5,282 nucleotides of DNA from an uncultured Candidatus Peregrinibacteria bacterium (GTDB taxonomy: Bacteria > Patescibacteriota > Gracilibacteria > Peribacterales > Peribacteraceae). Position 1 is the first letter of the stretch. Every line of letters begins with the position of its first letter. The notes beneath the pieces are model-generated. The model made no database searches and was not told the DNA's origin. It saw only the letters and a list, made by a program, of their open reading frames with translations. Positions 1 through 5,282 of this stretch are shown here, in pieces. The position numbers were made by a program, and so were the translations under genes. The stretch lies in contig CAIJNU010000067.1 in assembly GCA_903822115.1 (NCBI GenBank), positions 1 through 5,282 of the forward strand, read 5' to 3'.

Positions 1-1
1 C

Positions 2-160
2 AGAAACATTCACACCCACCCTATGGACCTCTCGCCCGATCATGAGAACCACAGTAATGCCTTCTCCATTCCCTTCCACAATTCCTCGGATGAATTGACG
101 GAGCAGGAAGAGGAAGCGCTACGCAAACTCGTTTGGGATCTGCTCAACGGTGAAGAGTGA
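2..160 (+). CDS. C-terminal part of a short acidic protein of unknown function
   Basis: This reading frame is open from the left edge to a TGA at 158-160, so it may be the end of a longer gene. An ATG at 23 would give a free-standing 45-residue protein, but no convincing ribosome binding site precedes it. The visible protein is rich in Asp, Glu, Asn and His. It ends in a likely amphipathic helix (LTEQEEEALRKLVWDLLNGEE, with the first residues from about codon 25 of the ATG form). I do not recognise a family. It lies directly upstream of rdgB on the same strand, 35 bases before the rdgB ATG, so the two are probably co-transcribed. The evidence for real coding is the tight packing and the plausible helical C-terminus. 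It could also be a chance ORF. Confidence 0.42.
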   Translation, partial: RNIHTHPMDLSPDHENHSNAFSIPFHNSSDELTEQEEEALRKLVWDLLNGEE

Positions 161-195
161 GAGACGAGAGAGTGCGCCAAAGCTATACTGATCGC

Positions 196-795
196 ATGGA
201 TCTGCTCATCGGAACGAACAACGAAGGAAAGGTATTGGAGATCAGCGAAGGGCTGGAAGGTTTGCCGTTGAAGATTCTGACGCCGAAGCTCCTTGAAATC
301 GGCGATCCTCCTCCCGAAACGGGGACGACATTCGCCCAGAATGCCGAGCTCAAAGCTCGCTTCTACTTCTCGCAATCCGCGCTGCCCACCGTCGCCGACG
401 ATTCAGGCATCGTCGTCGAAGCTCTCGCAAACGAACTTGGACTCCACACACGCCGATGGGGGGCGGGGCCTGATGCCTCCGACGAGGAATGGATCGATTT
501 TTTTCTCAAGCGCATGAAAAGTGAGCGAAACAAGCGCGCGCAGTTTCTCTGTGTGCTCGCTTACTTCGATGCATCGAGCGGACTTCGTCTCTTCGAGGGA
601 ATGTGTGAGGGAACGATCACCGAGACACTCGAGGCACCATACCTCCCGGGTCTCCCCATCTCCGCATGCTTCAGACCCGACGGCTTCGATCACGTGTTTT
701 CGAACCTGACACTCGAAGAAAAGAACCGCGTGAGCCACAGGGGAAAAGCAACGGAACAATTTCGGCGCTTTCTCTTAGAGAAGATTGCACCATGA
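196..795 (+). CDS. rdgB: XTP/dITP pyrophosphatase, RdgB/HAM1 (Maf-Ham1 superfamily), divergent base-binding loop
   Basis: This is a non-canonical purine NTP pyrophosphatase, 199 residues long (E. coli RdgB is about 197). The family hydrolyses XTP, ITP and dITP to the monophosphate and PPi in the cytoplasm, keeping deaminated purines out of DNA and RNA. Family motifs appear in order: TNNEGK at 7-12 (phosphate-binding Asn/Lys), ETGTTFAQNAELKAR at 41-55, VADDSG at 66-71 with the expected catalytic Asp69, TRRWGAGPDASD at 85-96, and SHRGKA at 180-185. The usual GFGYDPxF loop before the last motif is replaced by GLPISACFRP at 152-161, an unusual substitution. I chose the ATG at 196 because the family motif begins within a few residues of it. 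A GTG at 157 in the same frame would add 13 residues outside the family alignment. Neither start has a strong Shine-Dalgarno. The stop overlaps the start of the next gene. Confidence 0.93.
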   Translation: MDLLIGTNNEGKVLEISEGLEGLPLKILTPKLLEIGDPPPETGTTFAQNAELKARFYFSQSALPTVADDSGIVVEALANELGLHTRRWGAGPDASDEEWIDFFLKRMKSERNKRAQFLCVLAYFDASSGLRLFEGMCEGTITETLEAPYLPGLPISACFRPDGFDHVFSNLTLEEKNRVSHRGKATEQFRRFLLEKIAP

Positions 796-1379
796 CTTTC
801 ACCAACCGTCACTCGTTCGCTGCACGAAAAGAGGGTAAGCTGAAGAACGATTTCTCCCCTTCTATGAAACGGCTCTGGGCCCCCGCACTGCTGTTCATGG
901 TTCCTTCGATTCTATTTCTCTCGACTCCCGTCGCCCTTTCGGCAGCCGCGACAAAATGCGGAAAGGGACTGCAGTGGTGTGAGACGTACAAGAAATGTCA
1001 GACTTCTCGCGTTCACTGTCCGACAGTCGATCCTGTAACACAGAAATTTGTTGAGGCGCGCAATGCGCAACGCGTCGCAGACGTTCGTCACCTCCTCTAC
1101 GCCGTCTACTCCTATCTGAAGGATCATCACTTTGCCGCCCCCTTCAGCTTTCCGACGAATCCTACTGCAATCTGCCCAAAGATTACGAGTACATGCAAAG
1201 GCCTGCCTTTCGGTTTTCTTGTGAAAGATTACATTCGTGCGATCCCCTATGACCCTCTCCAGAAACTACCTACGCAGAGTTACGTCTACAAAATCATGCG
1301 CAGGGACAAGATGTTGAGCGTGTCCGCACCGTACGCGGAATTAGGAACGAAGATTTCCCAGACCATGACGATCAAATAG
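792..1379 (+). CDS. Exported protein with a pseudopilin-like C-terminal domain and a cysteine-rich linker
   Basis: The protein has 195 residues if it starts at the ATG at 792, whose ATGA overlaps the rdgB stop (translational coupling likely, with a weak GAGAAG 8 bases upstream). An inner ATG at 864 would give 171 residues with a more classical signal peptide (Met-Lys-Arg, then a hydrophobic stretch at about 28-50). Signal peptidase I cleavage is plausible around ALSAAA (48-53). Four cysteines follow (56, 63, 69, 76), then residues about 86-195 resemble the globular part of bacterial pseudopilins: EARNAQRVADVRHLLYAVYSY at 88-108, YIRAIPYDP at 147-155, YVYKI at 164-168 and LSVSAPY at 175-181. 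Two more cysteines sit at 128 and 135. No prepilin peptidase site (G followed by FTLIE-like residues) is present. I infer an extracytoplasmic, disulfide-stabilised surface protein. The specific role is unknown. Confidence 0.82.
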   Translation: MTFTNRHSFAARKEGKLKNDFSPSMKRLWAPALLFMVPSILFLSTPVALSAAATKCGKGLQWCETYKKCQTSRVHCPTVDPVTQKFVEARNAQRVADVRHLLYAVYSYLKDHHFAAPFSFPTNPTAICPKITSTCKGLPFGFLVKDYIRAIPYDPLQKLPTQSYVYKIMRRDKMLSVSAPYAELGTKISQTMTIK

Positions 1380-1400
1380 AGACTATTCCTCCTCTCCATC

Positions 1401-1799
1401 ATGAAATCTCGTCTCCTTATCATCGCCGCCATTCTTTTTGTCGCAGTGGCAGCTATCGGCATAGGCTTCGCAATGATGAGGAAGCCAGCAGCGAACCCCG
1501 TTTGCAATGCCAAGCTGCATTTGGTGTGGGATGAGAAGCTTAAGCAATGCCTTCCCCCCGTTGTGACTCCTCATCCCTCTAAAACGAAAACAGTGGTTAA
1601 GAAGGCAAAGAAGGAGAAGAATTCGGCTCCGTCGGTATCGCAATCAAGTGCGACTTTCGAGACAGGATTCTGCTGTCTGCAACCGGGTACGTCTTGCGCT
1701 CCGGGTTTCACGCAAGAAGTCTGCAAGCGCAGAGGAGGAAGACTGTTCAATCCAAGCAACTCCGCAGCCTGCGACACCGCTTGTCAGTCGGCTCAGTGA
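1401..1799 (+). CDS. Small membrane-anchored cysteine-rich exported protein
   Basis: This 132-residue protein begins with one hydrophobic helix (about 4-25, after Met-Lys-Ser-Arg), which is a signal anchor or uncleaved signal peptide. Next comes a short motif, C35...W43-D-E...C50, a lysine-rich low-complexity linker (about 60-75, many Lys with Ser/Thr/Pro), and a C-terminal module with six cysteines (91, 92, 99, 108, 124, 128). That module has the spacing CC-x6-C-x8-C-x3-GG-x10-C-x3-C. From memory it resembles single copies of the CC(L/F)PDGTC...C..(Q/L)GG...C...C repeats found in large secreted bacterial proteins. Eight cysteines in total suggest disulfide bonding outside the cytoplasm. It lies 21 bases after the pseudopilin-like gene and shares its Cys/Trp motif, so the two may act together. 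No clear Shine-Dalgarno precedes the ATG; the leader is pyrimidine-rich. Its last 7 bases overlap the end of the convergent helicase gene. Confidence 0.78.
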   Translation: MKSRLLIIAAILFVAVAAIGIGFAMMRKPAANPVCNAKLHLVWDEKLKQCLPPVVTPHPSKTKTVVKKAKKEKNSAPSVSQSSATFETGFCCLQPGTSCAPGFTQEVCKRRGGRLFNPSNSAACDTACQSAQ

Positions 1800-4700
1800 T
1801 CGGAATCCGTTTTTGACGAGGGAATTTGTAGAGGAGAGAAATCGAGGTTCGATATTTTTTCCCAAACAGCGGCAATCAGTCGCTCCATGTTGCGCTTCTC
1901 TTCATCGGAAATTGCTAACTCCCGAGCAACGGGATGCTCTTCCCGCTCTCCAATGAACTCGAGCACAAACGCGCGCGGCGTGAGTGACGGATAAGAGCGC
2001 TCGAGCAGCACGGCATAGAACTGCAGTTGCCTGAAGTAATCCCCTTCCCGAATTTGCGCTTCGGATTGCGGCCGTCCCGTTTTGTAATCAATCACCATTC
2101 CAGCAGCCGCCTGTGGCGCGTCGCGATCAATACGATCGATTTTGCCCTTGATGGGAATCGCGCCGATGCGGGCGGTGAAGTCGCGTTCCACCTGATCGAT
2201 GAAGGGCACCGACTGAGCGAGGCGAAGATCAAAGTAGCGAGGTAACGCCGACTCTCCGAGATGAATCAACAGATTACGCTGCGCCTGAGAAAGGAATTCA
2301 CGCTCGAGGAGATAGCGGCGAAATGCCTCCACGATCCCCTCTCGCGAGAGAGCTTCGCCACGCTGCACGGAGAGCGCCCACTGTCGCAGCGCCCAGTGAA
2401 CGGCGTTTCCATAAGCAAGTGCAAAGTCATGAACTTGGGGCACCTGGAGGAGATCGACTCGGAGAAATTCCTGCGGATCGCGAAGGAAGCGATTGAGGCC
2501 GGTGGCCGAGAGGGCGTACGTCTTGAGTCTCTCCGTGAGAAAATCCCTGAATTCCTGATCGAGATCGTGGTGGGAATTCAGAAGGAGCAGCGATGCATGT
2601 TCTGGGTCGGTAATACCGCGATCTTCTTCGGGTAGCGGGCCCGCTTCCGCGACGAATGCGGACGGCGACACCGACTTCGTCTTATCTCCCGCCGTAAGCT
2701 CCCGCGGACAGGAGAGGATCACTTCGCGCTTTGCCCTCGTCATCGCGACGAACGCCACACGTCTCTCATCCTGATTCTTCTCGTAGGCTTTCTGCTCTTT
2801 CTCCCATCCAAAGAGCAGATCCTCCGGAAGCGAGATCGAACCCGGATGTCGCCGAGCATCCCAGTGGCCCTCGCGAAAGTTCGCAAGAATGACCGTGTGG
2901 AATTCCAGCCCCTTGCTCTGGTGAGCCGTCAGGAGCTGCACCCCATCCGTCACGAGGTGCGGCGCATCAAAACTCAGACGTATGTCGTAATCCGGATTCG
3001 CGTAGAGCTCGAGATTCTGAAGGAATCGATCGTACGTCATGCTCGGATCCTCACTCGTCCACTCCCGCACCCTGTCGTAGAACGCCTGCAACGCCGCAAG
3101 ATCGAGAGGATGAATATTGCCATTCTCCGGAAGCAGACCGCAGTCGCGCATCGCCCGATCGACCGTCTCGATGATCGTGCGTGTTCCCGTTTTGTCGCTC
3201 AAATCCTGTAAAAGATCGCGTACGAGCAGGAGTTTTGCGCGATCTTTCCACAGCACGGATCTCAGATCCGCATCATCCTGATCCAGCCCAAAAAGAATGT
3301 CGATGAGCGGTTTCTCCCGTTCACGCCGAATGCGATAGAGGTGCGCGAGATCGGAGGGAAAAAGAGAGAAGCACGCGGCTCCGAGCGCATCGGAGAGCGC
3401 GGCGCTTGCAGCCAGACTGCCGATTGTGCGGAGGACGGCAATGGATTGAAGTACGAGCGGATGCGTAAGCAGATCACTTTTGCCAATCAGGCGGACTGCG
3501 ATCCCCTTCCCCGTCAGAACATCGTAGAGCGGACGGAGTTCACGATTCGTCTGCACCAGAATGCCGATATCCCGAGGAGCGATGCCGGACTTCAATCTCT
3601 GCGCAACAAGATCCGCGATGAGAAAAGGTTCCGCGGCGTCGCTCGGCGGGCGCAGAAGGAGCGGCGCACTCCCCTCCTCCGCGCTGTGAGCCTTCAAACT
3701 CTTTAGGAGGCCCGGAATCTTCCCCACCAATCGCTCCGTATTGTGTGAAATGAGCTTGTTCGCGGCATCCAGAATCGGCTGGGTCGAACGGTAACTCGTG
3801 GCGAGCGTGATAACGGATGCCGACGGAAACCGCTCGTGAAACGAGAGAATGTTGCGAAGGTTCGCCCCCTGAAAGCGATAAATTGCCTGGTCGTCGTCTC
3901 CGACGACGAAGAGGTTGGGCCGATCCTCCGGCGATACCGGCTTCGTGAGGAGTTCAATGACACGATACTGCGCGCCATTCGTGTCCTGAAACTCGTCGAC
4001 GAGAAAGTAAAGGTAGCGTTCCTGAAGCCCCGCGAGCAGCCATTCCTCGCGCTCGAGCGCACGAATGACATAGAGAATCATGTCGTCGTAGTCGAAGCGG
4101 CCGGTCTTCTGCAGCATTTTCTGGTAGCGATCGAAGAATTCGATAAAGTCTAGAAACTTCCTAACCGACATGAGATTGCGCTCATGAGCCTTCGTTCCCG
4201 GCCTACTCTTCTCCCCCATCGCCACCGCGTACTGCGCGCCGACTGCGCGGAGATCTTCCACCGTCTTGCCCTCGCGCTTCACGTCACTGATGCGTCCGAG
4301 AATCTCCTTCGTTCGCCCGTAGGGATTCTTTGGATTAATGAGAGCCAAATCAGGTAAAAGTTGATCTATTATTGTATTCACTTCACGGAACTTCTCCAGA
4401 TCCGAAATCTGCTTGAGTGCCGACCACTCATCGAAGAGCGCGGGATGATCGGCAATGATGTCTGCGCAGAATTTGTGAATCGTCGCAATCGTGACGCCAT
4501 ACGCGTCCGGACCAATAAGCAGACGCAGCCTATCGCGCATCGCTGTGGCACCGGAAGTCGAGAACGTGAGACAGAGGATGTTTCCGGGACGTGCCTGTGT
4601 CTTGCGCAAAATGTTCGCAACCCGCATCGCCACGGTCTGCGTCTTGCCAGTACCAGGACCCGCAATCACCATCACCGGCCCCTCAATGGTCTCGACCGCT

Positions 4701-4801
4701 CTGCGCTGCTCGGGGTTCAACTTGTTCCACTCGCTCTCAAAAATTGTCGGCGTCCCCCCCACAGCTTTCGTTGTTTTAGACACTGTGCTGGGCATGTGCA
4801 A
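1793..4801 (-). CDS. UvrD/Rep-family (SF1A) DNA helicase fused to a RecB/AddA-like PD-(D/E)XK nuclease
   Basis: This 1002-residue protein is probably an ATP-dependent 3'-5' helicase-nuclease acting on DNA ends. SF1A motifs in order: Walker A AGPGTGKT (47-54), motif Ia LTFSTSGA (78-85), TIATIHKFC (104-112), Walker B LVDEFQDTN (267-275), motif III GDDDQAIYRFQGA (301-313), SYRST (336-340), motif V LTAHQSKGLEF (624-634) and motif VI RRVAFVAMTRAK (680-691). The C-terminal third (about 762-930) has the RecB-type nuclease signature: YGNAVH (His802), GKIDRID (Asp889), VIDYKTGR (Asp905, Lys907) and QLQFY (925-929). All expected catalytic residues are present. The nuclease part has no cysteines, so there is no AddB-type iron-sulfur cluster. 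The length and architecture recall AdnA/AdnB or AddA rather than plain UvrD (about 720 residues). No partner subunit lies in the window. The start is either TTG at 4801 (12 bases from a good GGAGAGGAG) or ATG at 4795. It is probably co-transcribed with the upstream sigma factor gene. Confidence 0.93.
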   Translation of the reverse strand: MHMPSTVSKTTKAVGGTPTIFESEWNKLNPEQRRAVETIEGPVMVIAGPGTGKTQTVAMRVANILRKTQARPGNILCLTFSTSGATAMRDRLRLLIGPDAYGVTIATIHKFCADIIADHPALFDEWSALKQISDLEKFREVNTIIDQLLPDLALINPKNPYGRTKEILGRISDVKREGKTVEDLRAVGAQYAVAMGEKSRPGTKAHERNLMSVRKFLDFIEFFDRYQKMLQKTGRFDYDDMILYVIRALEREEWLLAGLQERYLYFLVDEFQDTNGAQYRVIELLTKPVSPEDRPNLFVVGDDDQAIYRFQGANLRNILSFHERFPSASVITLATSYRSTQPILDAANKLISHNTERLVGKIPGLLKSLKAHSAEEGSAPLLLRPPSDAAEPFLIADLVAQRLKSGIAPRDIGILVQTNRELRPLYDVLTGKGIAVRLIGKSDLLTHPLVLQSIAVLRTIGSLAASAALSDALGAACFSLFPSDLAHLYRIRREREKPLIDILFGLDQDDADLRSVLWKDRAKLLLVRDLLQDLSDKTGTRTIIETVDRAMRDCGLLPENGNIHPLDLAALQAFYDRVREWTSEDPSMTYDRFLQNLELYANPDYDIRLSFDAPHLVTDGVQLLTAHQSKGLEFHTVILANFREGHWDARRHPGSISLPEDLLFGWEKEQKAYEKNQDERRVAFVAMTRAKREVILSCPRELTAGDKTKSVSPSAFVAEAGPLPEEDRGITDPEHASLLLLNSHHDLDQEFRDFLTERLKTYALSATGLNRFLRDPQEFLRVDLLQVPQVHDFALAYGNAVHWALRQWALSVQRGEALSREGIVEAFRRYLLEREFLSQAQRNLLIHLGESALPRYFDLRLAQSVPFIDQVERDFTARIGAIPIKGKIDRIDRDAPQAAAGMVIDYKTGRPQSEAQIREGDYFRQLQFYAVLLERSYPSLTPRAFVLEFIGEREEHPVARELAISDEEKRNMERLIAAVWEKISNLDFSPLQIPSSKTDSDH
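1841..1860 (+). terminator. Possible weak Rho-independent terminator of the rdgB block
   Basis: A short perfect inverted repeat (ATCGA, loop GGT, TCGAT; 1841-1853) is followed by A and six T residues. It lies 42 bases past the stop of the cysteine-rich protein gene, in the right orientation for plus-strand transcripts. The stem is only 5 bp with two G-C pairs, and it sits inside the 3' end of the opposite helicase gene, so it could be chance. Confidence 0.28.
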
Positions 4802-4813
4802 ATGGTAGCAGAT

Positions 4814-4822
4814 CTCCTCTCC
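4814..4822 (-). promoter_or_regulatory. Ribosome binding site of the helicase-nuclease gene
   Basis: On the minus strand this reads GGAGAGGAG, the strongest Shine-Dalgarno match I found in the window. It ends 12 bases before a TTG codon (4801) and 18 bases before an ATG (4795). The distance favours the TTG, which adds only Met-His; an in-frame TAA further upstream excludes any longer ATG/GTG/TTG form. It lies in the 33-base gap after the sigma factor stop, so the helicase can be translated from a shared transcript. Confidence 0.6.
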
Positions 4823-4834
4823 TGCAACGGATGC

Positions 4835-5282
4835 TTATTCTCTGAACTCCTTGGCACAATGGTCACATTTCTCGATCTTCTCGCCGTCTTTGATGATGTC
4901 CACGAGCGAACCGGTCCTACAGCTGGGACAAGGCACACCCTGTGTAAATGCGTGTACCTGTGAGAATCCGATGCGCTTGGGCACGCCGCCGTGCTCGCGA
5001 ATCGTAAGAGAACGGGGGTGATCGCGCATCTTCTGAAGCACCTTCGCCTCGATCTGACGAATGCGCTCGCGTGTGACACCAAATTCCTTGCCCACCTCTT
5101 CGAGCGTGTGCCCGATGCCGTCGCGCAACCCGAATCGCATTTCGATAATCTTGCGCTCACGAGGCGTGAGAAATTCCAGCATCGCGTGCACGTTCTCCTT
5201 TCTCAATTGCCTGTTGGTAGCTTCGAACGGGTTCACGGCCTCTTCGTCCTCGATGAAGTCCCCGAGCTTGCTGTCCTCCTCG
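4835..5282 (-). CDS. rpoD: Primary RNA polymerase sigma factor (RpoD/SigA), 3' part, with an extra zinc-ribbon-like tail
   Basis: The gene enters from the right edge; 148 codons and the TAA are visible. The first residues, DSKLGDFIEDEEAVNPFEA (3-21), match the linker before region 4 in housekeeping sigma-70 factors. Region 4 follows: LTPRERKIIEMRFGLRDG (38-55), then the -35-binding helix-turn-helix with TLEEVGKEFGVTRERIRQIE (59-78). Sigma-70 proteins normally end about 15-20 residues after this point. Here roughly 57 more residues follow the RS at 90-91, ending in CPSC (118-121), 17 residues, then CDHC (139-142), a four-cysteine arrangement typical of a zinc ribbon. A GTG at 5236 is not the true start, because the sigma-specific sequence continues upstream of it. 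The next gene downstream, 33 bases on, is the helicase-nuclease. Family assignment is secure. The role of the tail is unknown. Confidence 0.92.
   Translation of the reverse strand, partial: EEDSKLGDFIEDEEAVNPFEATNRQLRKENVHAMLEFLTPRERKIIEMRFGLRDGIGHTLEEVGKEFGVTRERIRQIEAKVLQKMRDHPRSLTIREHGGVPKRIGFSQVHAFTQGVPCPSCRTGSLVDIIKDGEKIEKCDHCAKEFRE

Noticed and set aside
157..195. In-frame GTG upstream of the rdgB ATG, overlapping the stop of the preceding short ORF (GTGA).
   Set aside because: The 13 added residues are polar and lie outside the RdgB alignment; the family motif begins right after the ATG at 196. Coupled initiation at the GTG remains possible but is less likely.
458..468. G-rich run (six G, C, four G) inside rdgB as a possible G-quadruplex.
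   Set aside because: There are only two G runs and the surrounding bases do not supply two more. It is explained by the Trp-Gly-Ala-Gly codons of a conserved motif.
666..791. In-frame extension of the pseudopilin-like gene upstream into rdgB.
   Set aside because: It would overlap a clearly conserved gene by over 100 bases, and the translation is Arg-rich, as expected for a shadow frame.
1760..1783. Short palindrome CGCA-GCC-TGCG near the end of the cysteine-rich gene as a terminator for the helicase gene.
   Set aside because: The stem is only four pairs and no T tract follows on the minus strand.
2261..2635. Plus-strand open frame of about 124 codons with plausible-looking protein composition.
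   Set aside because: It lies wholly antisense to the conserved helicase-nuclease, where high codon bias creates long shadow frames. No domain or ribosome site is evident.
4361..4963. Plus-strand open frame of about 200 codons crossing the helicase start and the sigma factor end.
   Set aside because: It is antisense to two well-supported genes, has a composition rich in Arg, His and Cys, and shows no recognisable domain.
5234..5236. GTG codon as the start of a small, complete sigma-like gene.
   Set aside because: The frame stays open to the window edge and the upstream residues (DSKLGDFIEDEEA) are typical of the sigma-70 region 3-4 linker, so the gene is cut by the window.

Overview
The window looks like ordinary chromosomal DNA from a bacterium of moderate G+C (a little above 50% by eye), densely packed with genes. 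TGA is a normal stop for three genes here, so the recoded UGA=Gly lineages (Gracilibacteria/SR1) are unlikely. The pseudopilin-type domain, the divergent RdgB and the small cysteine-rich exported proteins remind me of Candidate Phyla Radiation genomes such as Peribacteria/Peregrinibacteria. That placement is an impression from memory, held with low confidence.

Layout. Two gene blocks converge near 1.8 kb. The plus-strand block (1-1799) holds the tail of a short unrecognised acidic ORF, then an XTP/dITP pyrophosphatase (rdgB), an exported protein with a pseudopilin-like domain whose ATG overlaps the rdgB stop, and, 21 bases later, a membrane-anchored cysteine-rich protein. The minus-strand block (5282 down to 1793) holds the 3' part of a primary sigma factor gene (rpoD/sigA) that runs off the right edge. 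After a 33-base gap it continues with a large UvrD-type helicase fused to a C-terminal RecB-like PD-(D/E)XK nuclease. The two blocks end tail to tail with a 7-base overlap of their coding regions. No stretch over 300 bases is without a gene, and I saw no tRNA, rRNA, CRISPR array or insertion sequence.

How the genes fit together. rdgB cleans the nucleotide pool of deaminated purines, and the helicase-nuclease probably processes DNA ends, so both have genome-maintenance roles, but they lie in opposite transcription units. The two exported proteins share a similar cysteine/tryptophan motif just after their membrane segments, and may work together at the cell surface. The most unusual item is the sigma factor: after a normal region 4 it carries a tail of about 57 residues ending in a four-cysteine zinc-ribbon-like module. 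I do not see a clear new multi-gene defence or mobile system. The points of novelty are domain architectures: the sigma factor tail, the pseudopilin domain without a prepilin leader, and an RdgB lacking the usual base-binding loop.
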